Positions 8,860 through 16,583 of a stretch of DNA of 64,000 nt are shown one piece after another. The position numbers were made by a program, and so were the translations under genes. The stretch's first letter is position 1. The number at the start of each line of letters is the position of its first letter. The stretch spans positions 248,001 to 312,000 of the forward strand of contig NZ_CP023695.1 in assembly GCF_008704395.1 (NCBI RefSeq), read 5' to 3'. The notes beneath the pieces were generated by a model, which was given only the letters and a program-made list of their open reading frames with translations, was not told the origin of the DNA and did no database searches. This DNA comes from Streptomyces alboniger. Its GTDB lineage: Bacteria; Actinomycetota; Actinomycetes; Streptomycetales; Streptomycetaceae.

Positions 8860-9837
8860 ATGACGCCGACGGGCCGGGAACTCCTTCGCCGGGGCGTGTC
8901 CGTCGCGACCGCCCCGTTCGCCGATCGCTACCGGCACGCGCGGCGCATCGCCTCCCTCGACGCCCGGCGTGACCACGTGGAGATCTACCGGATCAGTTCC
9001 GGCCTGGAGTTTCCCTGGGACTACCAGCGGGCGTTGGAACTGGCGCTGCTGCGCACGTTCGCCGTCCCGGCGATCGGCGGACTGGTGGACGCCACCGGGG
9101 AGTTCGCGCGCGCCGGCCAGCGCCGGTACGACGACACGCTGGTCCTCATGGCGGCCCTGGCCAAGTACGGCTACGACTCCCCCGAGGGGAGGACCGCGCT
9201 GCGTACGATCAACCGGGCGCACGGTTGGTACACGATCGACAATGACGACATGCTGTACACGTTGTCGGCGTTCATCTACGAACCGATCAAATGGCTCGAC
9301 CGCTTTGGCTGGCGTCCGCTCCTGCCGCAGGAGCGGCTTGCCGCTTTCTGGTTCTACCGCAATGTCGGGTCACGGATGAACATCGTCGGCATTCCCTCCG
9401 ACTACGCCGAGTTCGAGCGGTTCAACCAGGAGTACGAACGGTCGCGTTTCGCCTTCACGGCGGCGGGGCGCAGGGTGGCGGACCACGCGATCGGCGTGGT
9501 CTGCCACTGGTTTCCCCGGCCGTCGCGCCCTTTGGTGCGCCGCGGGATGCTCGGCATCTTGGACGAGCCCCTGCTGACGGCCTTCGGACACCGCCCGCCG
9601 CGCGTCCTGCCGTGGGTCACTCACCGCGCTCTTCGCGTGCGGGCGCGCGCGCAGCGTCTGGGCGGGCCGCGCCGCCGTTCGTACTACGACGATCCGCCGC
9701 GGGTGCGCAGCTATCCCGGAACCCAGCACGACTACACGGTCGCGGACTTCGGCGTGCGCGCGCCTTCGCCGGTCGCCGCCGAGTGGAGCAGGCGTCCCGA
9801 CGATCCTCATGCCACGCGCGCGCGGCGCACCGTGTGA
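8860..9837 (+). CDS. oxygenase MpaB / Lcp family (DUF2236) protein
   Basis: A 325-residue member of the DUF2236 family, which includes latex-clearing protein (Lcp) and the mycophenolate enzyme MpaB. The family core is visible as INRAHGWYTIDNDDMLYTLSAFIYEPIKW (His of INRAHG is the expected haem-region residue), then FWFYRNVGSRMNIVGIPSDYAEFERF. Known members are b-type haem oxygenases that cut isoprenoid C=C bonds. ATG 8860 has AAAGGTGAG upstream. The 3' end overlaps the convergent polyprenyl synthase gene by 31 bases. The C-terminal 50 residues are basic and unlike the core. Confidence 0.75.
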   Translation: MTPTGRELLRRGVSVATAPFADRYRHARRIASLDARRDHVEIYRISSGLEFPWDYQRALELALLRTFAVPAIGGLVDATGEFARAGQRRYDDTLVLMAALAKYGYDSPEGRTALRTINRAHGWYTIDNDDMLYTLSAFIYEPIKWLDRFGWRPLLPQERLAAFWFYRNVGSRMNIVGIPSDYAEFERFNQEYERSRFAFTAAGRRVADHAIGVVCHWFPRPSRPLVRRGMLGILDEPLLTAFGHRPPRVLPWVTHRALRVRARAQRLGGPRRRSYYDDPPRVRSYPGTQHDYTVADFGVRAPSPVAAEWSRRPDDPHATRARRTV

Positions 9838-11144
9838 CGGGCGAGAGCTTCGATGAACAGCGCCTGGCGCGTCCGCGGGATGAGCGGCTTCAGCTCCGCC
9901 CAGGCCGGTTCCAGCATCCGCTCGGTCTCCTGGACGCAGGCGTCGAGGGCTCCGCAGGACTCCAGCGCCGCGATCACCTCGCGCACGTCGTCCTCGGTCA
10001 TCCCGCCCTCGCGAATCCGGTGCCAGACGACCGCCAGGTCCTGGCGGGGCAGCAGAGCCACGGCGTGGGCCAACGGCATGGTCACCTTGCCGTTGCGCAG
10101 GTCCTCGGCGACCGACTTGGTCGGGGTTCCGGCCCGCACCACGCCGCGCAGGTCCAGCACGTCGTCGGTGACCTGGTAGGCGGTGCCGATCGCCTCGCCG
10201 AAGCACTGCAATGCGCGGCGCAGTCGCGGCGAGGCGCCCACCAGCAGCGCGCCGACCTCGAACGCGGTACGGACGGGGATCCCGGACTTCAGACGATGGG
10301 TCAGCCGCACCTGGTCCAGGAGCGGTTCGGCCTCTCCGGTGGCCACGGCCGCGTCCATCTCCTCGCGCAGGCCGAGGATGTCCAGGGCCTGTCCGGCGTG
10401 CGCGGCGCGCAGGGCCGTCAGATACGCCCCCTGGACGGCGCAGCGCAGCGGCACGTCGTCCGGCAGCACCATGTGCAGGGCACGGTCGAAGGCGAAGAAG
10501 GCCGCGCTGCCCGCGTTGAGTGCGACGGGTGTGCCGTAGACCGTGTGGGCCGCGGCCTCCCCCCGTCGCAGACGCGCCTCGTCCTCGATGTCGTCGATGA
10601 TCAGGGACCCGGTGTGCATCAGTTCGCCGGCGGCCAGCAGCGGGGCGAAGTGCTCACTGTCGCCGCCCAGGACATCGATCACCTTGGCCAGCAGATACGG
10701 CCGCCAGCGCTGGCCGCCGGAGTCGACCAGATGGCGCACGGGGCGCACCAGCGTCTCGTGGAGCCTGCCGCTGACCCGCGCGGCGAGGGCGGGCGCGAGT
10801 TCCTGGTCCTCCGACAGGCCGAGCAGGCCACGGACGCCCGGCAGGTCCAGGGCGTCGGCGTCGGGGTACAGGGCGTTGATGTGCGCGGTGATGTCCGTGG
10901 CGAAGCGGCGCATGTCCCGCCGTACGACGCGCGGCAGTTCGGCCGTGCGGTGGTCGTTCACGTGCTCCGGGCCCTGGAGCTGTCCGTCCATGGGGGCGCT
11001 GCCCGTGGGCGGCCGGCCCGGGTGCACGTGACCCGCGTGCTCCGGTGCGAGCCGTTCCGCGTTCGCGGCGGACGGTCGCTCGGGGGCGGGGAGCGCGTCG
11101 TTTCCGCCCTGGCGCTCCGGCGATTGGCACACCGTACATCGCAT
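9807..11144 (-). CDS. polyprenyl (geranylgeranyl-type) diphosphate synthase
   Basis: A trans-isoprenyl diphosphate synthase of 445 residues, longer than the usual 330-370. The first aspartate motif is DDIEDEARLRRG (Asp184-Asp188) after GELMHTGSLII, and the second is DDVLD (Asp327-Asp331) after GEAIGTAYQVT; KSVAEDLRNGKVTMPLAHA supplies the Lys region. It should condense IPP onto allylic diphosphates; chain length cannot be read. ATG 11144 (ggatGGGGAActc upstream) gives an extra about 100-residue N-terminus starting MRCTVCQSPE; a later Met is possible. It is followed by no carotenoid or terpene cyclase gene and sits 56 bases after the lipid kinase gene. Confidence 0.85.
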   Translation of the reverse strand: MRCTVCQSPERQGGNDALPAPERPSAANAERLAPEHAGHVHPGRPPTGSAPMDGQLQGPEHVNDHRTAELPRVVRRDMRRFATDITAHINALYPDADALDLPGVRGLLGLSEDQELAPALAARVSGRLHETLVRPVRHLVDSGGQRWRPYLLAKVIDVLGGDSEHFAPLLAAGELMHTGSLIIDDIEDEARLRRGEAAAHTVYGTPVALNAGSAAFFAFDRALHMVLPDDVPLRCAVQGAYLTALRAAHAGQALDILGLREEMDAAVATGEAEPLLDQVRLTHRLKSGIPVRTAFEVGALLVGASPRLRRALQCFGEAIGTAYQVTDDVLDLRGVVRAGTPTKSVAEDLRNGKVTMPLAHAVALLPRQDLAVVWHRIREGGMTEDDVREVIAALESCGALDACVQETERMLEPAWAELKPLIPRTRQALFIEALARHTVRRARVA

Positions 11145-11200
11145 GAGTTCCCCATCCGTTCTCTCCGGGGGCAGTTGGGCTGCCCGGTGTCTCTTCCGCG

Positions 11201-12136
11201 CTACGCCACGACGGCCAGCGCCCGTGGGGACGACGAGAACGCCGCCTGCCGGCTCGCTGGGAGCGGCTCGCCGTCGACGTGCAGCGCGACCGCGTGCGAG
11301 GCCGTGACGGAGAGCGTCGTCTGCTGGGTGAAACGGCGCGCCGACCTGCCGCTGTGGTCGCGGTGCGGCAGGAGGAGCATGCGGGTCATGAGGGCCGCGC
11401 ATCGGGGTCCCGACAGATCCGTGAGCGCGAGCGCCTCCAGGTCAGTGTGGAAGGAGGCGCGCGGGCAGGGGGTCAGGGGCCACGTGCCGAGGTAGGCGTA
11501 CGGGGAGGTGTTCGCCACCAGGGCGGCGAAGACCCGGTCCGCCGGACTGCCCTCCCCCGGTGCCACCGTCAGCAAAGGGCTCTCGCGGTCCGTGCCCCGC
11601 AGGAAGTGCCGGGCCCCCTCGGCGAGGTACCGCCCCCAGGTCGCGGACCTGCCCGCCCGGCGGGCCTCCTGGACGCGCGCCATCAGCTCGGCGCCGAAGC
11701 CCACCCCCGCGCCCGAGACGAAGTACCGGTCGTTCAGCTTCCCCAGGTTGACGACCGTCCGCCGCCCTTCCCTGACGGCGGCGGCCAGTTCACGGGCGGC
11801 GTGCACCGGGTGGACGGGCATGCCGAGGGTGCGTCCGACGACGTTCATCCCGCCCGCGGGCACGACCCCCAGCGCCGGCCTGGTCGTCGGCCCGCCGTCC
11901 GGTTCCTCGGCGAGCAGGCCGTTGGCCACCTCGTTGACGGTTCCGTCGCCGCCGACCACCACGACCAGGGCGAAGCCGTTCCGGTGGGCGTCGCGGGCCA
12001 GTTGGGTGGCGTGTCCGGGGTACGCGGTGACGGTGACGTCCGCACTCATAGCGGCGGTCAGTTCGCGCACGGCCGCGGTGACAGCGGGCGGGTGCGCCCG
12101 GGTCGCCGTCGCGTTCACCACGACACGTGCGCGCAC
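11201..12136 (-). CDS. diacylglycerol-kinase-family lipid kinase
   Basis: A 311-residue protein with the DAGK catalytic fold: VVVNATA at the start, the nucleotide loop VVVVGGDGTVNEVANGL (GGDGT at 62-66), and GVVPAGGMNVVGRTLGMP. The second half has VSGAGVGFGAELM and the beta-rich domain ending VALHVDGEPLP, the usual YegS/BmrU layout. Most members keep P-A-G-T-[AG]-N; here PAGGMN replaces it. It likely phosphorylates a membrane lipid alcohol, substrate unknown. GTG start, only 4 bases after the MFS stop, so coupled translation is likely. Confidence 0.82.
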   Translation of the reverse strand: MRARVVVNATATRAHPPAVTAAVRELTAAMSADVTVTAYPGHATQLARDAHRNGFALVVVVGGDGTVNEVANGLLAEEPDGGPTTRPALGVVPAGGMNVVGRTLGMPVHPVHAARELAAAVREGRRTVVNLGKLNDRYFVSGAGVGFGAELMARVQEARRAGRSATWGRYLAEGARHFLRGTDRESPLLTVAPGEGSPADRVFAALVANTSPYAYLGTWPLTPCPRASFHTDLEALALTDLSGPRCAALMTRMLLLPHRDHSGRSARRFTQQTTLSVTASHAVALHVDGEPLPASRQAAFSSSPRALAVVA

Positions 12137-12140
12137 GGCC

Positions 12141-13742
12141 TCACCCCGCCTCGCCCGGCCGGGCGGTGAGCACCGGCGCCGCGACGGCGTCCGCCGCTTT
12201 CGCTCTCCGCCCTTCGCGGGGCAGGGCGAGGAGTACGAGGCACACCCCCACCGCGCAGACGCAAGCGGAGACCCATGCGGTGGTGCGCAACCCCGCCAGG
12301 AAGGCCTGCGCCGCGTCGTCCACCAAGCGGCGCGCCAACTCCATTCGGTGGGCGCGGCTCTGGCCCCCGCCCGTGCTCCCGACGGGCGCGGAGGCGGCCA
12401 TGAGCTTGGCTTCCGCCAGGGCGCTCAGCAGGTGGTCGCGGGCGCCTCCCCCGCTCCCCTGCCCCGAGCCGCCACCGGAGGCACCGGCCATCCGGCCCGA
12501 GTAGACGGTGTTGAAGACCGAGCCGAGGACAGCCACCCCGGCCGTACTGCCGAGGCTCCGCACCGCGTCGTTCACCCCCGCTCCGACGCCCGCCCGGCCC
12601 TGGGGCACCGCCCGCATGATCAGCCCGGTGGCCGGGCCCCCGGTCAGCCCGGCGCCGACACCGACGAGGACGAGGAAGACATGGATACGGCCCGCGCCGG
12701 AGTCGGTGGTGGTCCCCGCGAGCAGGAGGAACGCGCCCGCGCACGACGAGAGCCCTGCGACCATGACCCACCGCGCCTCCGCCCGGCGCGTCGCCACGGC
12801 CGAGATCAGGCCTCCGACGGCGACCCCCAGGCCGCCGATCAGCATGGTCCTGCCCGCGCCCAGTGGCGTCATCCCGCGCACGCCCTGGAGGTAGAAGGTC
12901 AGCAGGAAGGTCGATCCCACCAGGGCGAAGAACAGGAGGGAGAGCGATGCCGCGGCCACCGCGTAGCCCCGGTGGCGGAACAGGCCGAGGGGCAGCATCG
13001 GCGCCGGGGCCCGGCGCTCCCAGCAGAGCATCACCGCGAGAAGGACAAGCCCGACGGCCGCGACGGCCAGCACCACGCCGTCGGTCCACCCCCGCGCCGG
13101 GGCCTGGATGAAACTCCACACCACGGCGGAGAGCCCGGCGCTGGAGAGGATCAGCCCCACCGGGTCCGGGGCGGGCGCCTCCTCCTCCCGGCAGGGCGGC
13201 ACCACGAGGGGGACGCAGAGCAGCGTCAGGAGGACCAGCGGAACGTTGCCCCAGAAGCAGGCCCGCCAGGAGTAGTGCTCCAGCAGCCAGCCGCCGAGGA
13301 CCGGGCCGACGAGAACGCCCACGCCCGCGACCGTGGCCCAGATGGTGACGGCCAGCCGCTGACGGGCCGCGTCCGTGAACACGTGCACCAGGATGGACAG
13401 CGTGGCGGGCATCATGAAAGCGGCGCCGGCGCCCATCAGCGCGCGGGCCGCGATGACGCCCGCGGGGCCCTCGGCCACGGCTCCGAGCACGGACGCCGCG
13501 CCGCAGACCACCAACCCAGCGATCAGGGCTCCGCGCCGCCCCCGCCGGTCCCCCCAGTTGCCCGCGGCCAGCACCCCGGCGGCCAGGGCGAGGGTGTGCG
13601 CGCCCACCACCCACTGGAGCTGGGCCGCACCGAGGCCGAGATCGTCCTGCATCTCGGGGAGCGCGACATTGAGGACCGTCTGGTCCACTCCCAGCAGCAT
13701 CAGCGCCAGGCTCAGCACGCCGAGCACGCCCCAGGGCCGCAT
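12141..13742 (-). CDS. MFS drug/lipid exporter, DHA2 (14-helix) type
   Basis: A 533-residue membrane transporter. The first helix carries LALMLLGVDQTVLNVALPEM, the DHA2 D-x-T-x-V-N-V-A-L-P motif; GNWGDRRGRRGALI is motif A, and GVLVGPVLGGWLLEHYSWRACFWGNVP is motif C. About 14 hydrophobic segments are present, then a cytoplasmic Gly/Ser-rich loop before the last helix. Relatives export drugs, lipids or antibiotics by proton antiport. It lies 6 bases after the SDR gene and 4 before the lipid kinase, so these are one operon and the cargo may be their product. Confidence 0.88.
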   Translation of the reverse strand: MRPWGVLGVLSLALMLLGVDQTVLNVALPEMQDDLGLGAAQLQWVVGAHTLALAAGVLAAGNWGDRRGRRGALIAGLVVCGAASVLGAVAEGPAGVIAARALMGAGAAFMMPATLSILVHVFTDAARQRLAVTIWATVAGVGVLVGPVLGGWLLEHYSWRACFWGNVPLVLLTLLCVPLVVPPCREEEAPAPDPVGLILSSAGLSAVVWSFIQAPARGWTDGVVLAVAAVGLVLLAVMLCWERRAPAPMLPLGLFRHRGYAVAAASLSLLFFALVGSTFLLTFYLQGVRGMTPLGAGRTMLIGGLGVAVGGLISAVATRRAEARWVMVAGLSSCAGAFLLLAGTTTDSGAGRIHVFLVLVGVGAGLTGGPATGLIMRAVPQGRAGVGAGVNDAVRSLGSTAGVAVLGSVFNTVYSGRMAGASGGGSGQGSGGGARDHLLSALAEAKLMAASAPVGSTGGGQSRAHRMELARRLVDDAAQAFLAGLRTTAWVSACVCAVGVCLVLLALPREGRRAKAADAVAAPVLTARPGEAG

Positions 13743-13748
13743 GCCGTG

Positions 13749-14615
13749 TCAGCCTTCCCGGCGGGGGACCGGCAGATAGGAGCGCACCAGCGTGTCGAAC
13801 AGCGTCTGCGGCAGCAGCCGCCGAAGCCCCAGCGACACGTGGGCCACCGCCCCCACCGGGTACCGGGGCCGGGGCACGGGCGCCCTCAGGGCGTGCTCGA
13901 CCGCGCGGGCCACCTTCTGCGGCGGCCCGACGCCATAACGCCGGGGCGCGTTCCGCACACGCTGGTAGCAGTGGGCCAGGTCGCGGCGGAACGGCGCGTA
14001 CTCCGGGGCTTCCCCCGCGGCGGCGCCGCGGGTGAGGAGTTCCAGGGCGGTGTCGATGAAGCGGGTGCCCACGGCTCCGGGCTCGATGGTGCTGACGTAA
14101 ATCCCGAACGGCTTGACCTCGAAGCGCAGGGCGTCGCTGAAGGACGTCAGGGCATGCTTGCTCGCGTGGTAGCACCCGCCTCCGGGAAACGTGAACCTGC
14201 CCGCTACCGACGAGACGTTGACGATGCGCCCCTCGCCGCGGGAACGCATGGCGGGCAGGGCCAGACGCGCCATGGTGAGCTGCCCGAAGACATTGACCTC
14301 GAACTGCCGCCGCACCTCGCCCATGTCGATGTCCTCGACCGGTCCCGTCAGGGCGTAACCGGCGTTGTTGACCAGCCCCCAGACGGCGCCGTGCCGGTCC
14401 TCGACCTGCCGGACGCACTCCCGCATCGAGCGCTCGTCGGCGACGTCGACCCGCAGGACATACGCACCGGCGGCAGCCAGGTCGCCCAGGTCGTCGACGC
14501 GCCGGGCGGTCGCGTACACGGCGTAGTCGCGGGAGATCAGGTGTTCGGCCACGGCCCTGCCGATGCCCGAAGAGCACCCGGTGATGACCACTGCACGCGC
14601 GCCCGGCATCGGCAT
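13749..14615 (-). CDS. short-chain dehydrogenase/reductase
   Basis: A 288-residue classical SDR. It has TGCSSGIG (12-19), LVNNAG (81-86), a Ser near 136 in VNVSSVAG, and YHASK (Tyr149, Lys153). The R39-containing ATARR after beta2 fits an NADP(H) preference. ATG 14615 is preferred because GAAGGGGGC precedes it; a second ATG follows two codons later. It heads the minus-strand operon SDR-MFS-lipid kinase-polyprenyl synthase. Substrate unknown; an oxidised isoprenoid or lipid is possible from context. Confidence 0.87.
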   Translation of the reverse strand: MPMPGARAVVITGCSSGIGRAVAEHLISRDYAVYATARRVDDLGDLAAAGAYVLRVDVADERSMRECVRQVEDRHGAVWGLVNNAGYALTGPVEDIDMGEVRRQFEVNVFGQLTMARLALPAMRSRGEGRIVNVSSVAGRFTFPGGGCYHASKHALTSFSDALRFEVKPFGIYVSTIEPGAVGTRFIDTALELLTRGAAAGEAPEYAPFRRDLAHCYQRVRNAPRRYGVGPPQKVARAVEHALRAPVPRPRYPVGAVAHVSLGLRRLLPQTLFDTLVRSYLPVPRREG

Positions 14616-14688
14616 GCCCCCTTCACGGCCGGTAGCTTTCTCCTTCCTCGTCCTCATGCCACTGCGCGGAGAGACTCACAACCTGAGG

Positions 14689-14713
14689 CGGGTGTTTTTC
14701 ACCCGATCGGTGA
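14689..14713. promoter_or_regulatory. small inverted repeats upstream of the SDR operon
   Basis: In the 191-base gap between the divergent SDR operon and ricin-domain gene, CGGGTG-TTTTT-CACCCG (14689-14705) forms a 6-bp hairpin. It overlaps TCACC-CGATC-GGTGA (14699-14713), a 5-base dyad, and CGGTCGGTGA follows at once. This is operator-like but short; no cognate regulator is adjacent. Confidence 0.3.
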
Positions 14714-14806
14714 CGGTCGGTGAGGTGTGGCTGGGCGTCAGCGGTGCGTCAGGACTGTCTGTGAGGCTCCGGTCCGGTACGTCCGACGCTCCGGGAGTGG
14801 GTCCGT

Positions 14807-16420
14807 ATGCGCAGTGGCAGAGTCGATGGCCGTGTCGGTACACGCCGATGGTCGCTCGCGTGGCTTCTCGTCACCGTGATGGCTGTGCTTGGCGTCCTGG
14901 CGGCGCCCCGGACCGCGACGGCCGCGGCGTCGGCGGCCGACACCCCGGTCAACCTCCTCAACGTCCACAGCGGCAGATGCATGGAGGTGGAGAACTCCTC
15001 CAACGCCGACGGGGCGAGGATCCGGCAGTGGGACTGCGAGGGACAGCCGGGCGCGCGCTGGCTCATCCGGCCCTCGGCCGCCTCGACCAGCGCCGTCAAC
15101 ATCGTGAACGCGCACAGCGGCAAGTGCCTGGCCGTACGGACGGACGCGCCCGCGGTCGGCACCTCGGCCCCGCGCGTCGAACAGTGGGGCTGTGCCGGCT
15201 CGCCTGGGGTCGACTTCGAGATCGACAGCCGTACGGACTCCGCCTGGATCCTGTCCAGGACGACCACGCCGATGCGCTGCTTGGAGGTGGCGAACTCCGC
15301 CGAGCGCCGCGGTGCGCCCATCGTGCTTTCGACCTGTGCGAACCAGAAGGGGACCGCCTTCCAGCAGCGGCCGGACCGCACGGGCAACGACATCCGGCGT
15401 GATGACCTGTCCGCCCTGTACGGGTACGACAACGGATCGGTCTCGCTGTTCCGGTTTCCCACGAACAGCGCGGGCGGCTTCGAGGTCCCGGACGTGCCGT
15501 GGAGCTCTCCCGCGGACTCCTGGGACTTCGCCCAGAGCCGGATGACCTCGGGGGACTTCAACGGGGACGGCCGCAGGGACGCGGCCCTGCTGCGTGGCCA
15601 CGACGACGGCTCCATCGCGCTGCTCACGATGCTCGGCACGGCGGACGGCGGGTACGCGGCCCCGTTCAAGTCGTGGGAGCGGCCGCCGGGCAACTGGTGG
15701 GGCAGCCAGGTCCAGTTGACCGCCGGGGACTACGACGGCGACGGCCGCGACGAGGCCATGGCCCTGTACGGCTACGGCGACGGCAGCGCGGCCCTGTTCA
15801 GCTTCCGCACCACGCACGAGGGCGCCTTCCAGGTGCCCTCCACTCCCTGGAAGGCCCCTGCCGGCACCTGGGACTTCGCCCAGAGCCGTATCGCCACGGG
15901 CGACTTCAACACGGACGGCCGCCAGGACGTCGTCCTTTTCAAGGGCACCGCGAACGGCGCCGCCGAACTGCTCACCCTCACCGGCACCGCGGACGGCGGG
16001 CTCGCCGCGCCGCTCAAGTCCTGGGAGCGGCCGCCGGGCAACTGGTGGGGCAGCCAGGTGAAGCTGGCGGCCGGCGACCACGACGGCGACGGCCACGACG
16101 AGTTGATGGCGATGTACGGCTATGACAACGGGGCCGTATCGCTATTCCGGTTCGCGACCACCGGCGACGGCGGCTTCCAGGTGCCCACCGTGCCGTGGAG
16201 CGCCCCGGCCGGCACCTGGACGTTCTCGCACAGCCATATCGTGTCCGGCGACTACAACGGCGACGGGCGGCGGGACATCGCCATGTTCAAGGGGACGGTG
16301 GACGGGGCGGCCGCGCTGCTCACCCTCCTCGGCACATCCGACGGCCGGCTCGTCTCACCGTTCACGTCCTGGCAGCGGCCACCGGGCAACTGGTGGGGCC
16401 ACCGCGTGCTGATGGTCTGA
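14807..16420 (+). CDS. secreted ricin-B lectin / FG-GAP repeat protein
   Basis: A 537-residue exported protein. Residues 1-42 are a long Sec signal (RRWSLAWLLVTVMAVLGVLAA). A ricin-B beta-trefoil follows (about 45-190) with IRQWDCEG and VEQWGCAG as Q-x-W elements. The rest is FG-GAP/VCBS repeats, each with a calcium-type loop: GDFNGDGRRD, GDYDGDGRDE, GDFNTDGRQD, GDHDGDGHDE, GDYNGDGRRD. GGGAGTGGG precedes the ATG. It probably binds sugars outside the cell and may be a beta-propeller scaffold; no catalytic domain is present. The repeat units are nearly identical at DNA level. Confidence 0.82.
   Translation: MRSGRVDGRVGTRRWSLAWLLVTVMAVLGVLAAPRTATAAASAADTPVNLLNVHSGRCMEVENSSNADGARIRQWDCEGQPGARWLIRPSAASTSAVNIVNAHSGKCLAVRTDAPAVGTSAPRVEQWGCAGSPGVDFEIDSRTDSAWILSRTTTPMRCLEVANSAERRGAPIVLSTCANQKGTAFQQRPDRTGNDIRRDDLSALYGYDNGSVSLFRFPTNSAGGFEVPDVPWSSPADSWDFAQSRMTSGDFNGDGRRDAALLRGHDDGSIALLTMLGTADGGYAAPFKSWERPPGNWWGSQVQLTAGDYDGDGRDEAMALYGYGDGSAALFSFRTTHEGAFQVPSTPWKAPAGTWDFAQSRIATGDFNTDGRQDVVLFKGTANGAAELLTLTGTADGGLAAPLKSWERPPGNWWGSQVKLAAGDHDGDGHDELMAMYGYDNGAVSLFRFATTGDGGFQVPTVPWSAPAGTWTFSHSHIVSGDYNGDGRRDIAMFKGTVDGAAALLTLLGTSDGRLVSPFTSWQRPPGNWWGHRVLMV
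15674..16407 (+). repeat. three 348-bp in-frame repeat units in the FG-GAP gene
   Basis: A 38-base block encoding WERPPGNWWGSQ occurs at 15674-15711 and identically at 16022-16059, with a diverged copy at 16370-16407. Each offset is exactly 348 bases (116 codons), so the coding region grew by duplication of a two-FG-GAP unit. Confidence 0.85.
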
Positions 16421-16583
16421 AGCTGTCGCGCCTAGCCCAACCAGGTCACATCTGCGCCCAACTCTCCCCTCGCCCCGTGCGTCCGCATGACCGGTACGAG
16501 CCGGGCGGACGATGTTGGTGTCCGGTATGCCGTGCCGGTGGTCACGTCGGTACCGGACAGGTGCGAGAGCGAGGGAGACCCCG

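Noticed and set aside
8650..9222. 191-residue N-terminal extension of the aldehyde dehydrogenase
   Set aside because: The extension is Arg/Gly-rich and antisense to the MpaB-like gene; ATG 8649 has a ribosome site and gives normal length.
7063..14615. Carotenoid (crt) cluster
   Set aside because: A GGPP-type synthase is present, but no phytoene synthase, desaturase or cyclase is nearby.
11508..14723. 1071-codon plus-strand open frame
   Set aside because: It is antisense to lipid kinase, MFS and SDR genes with clear motifs; its product is Arg/His/Pro-rich without any domain, as expected from GC-biased shadow frames.
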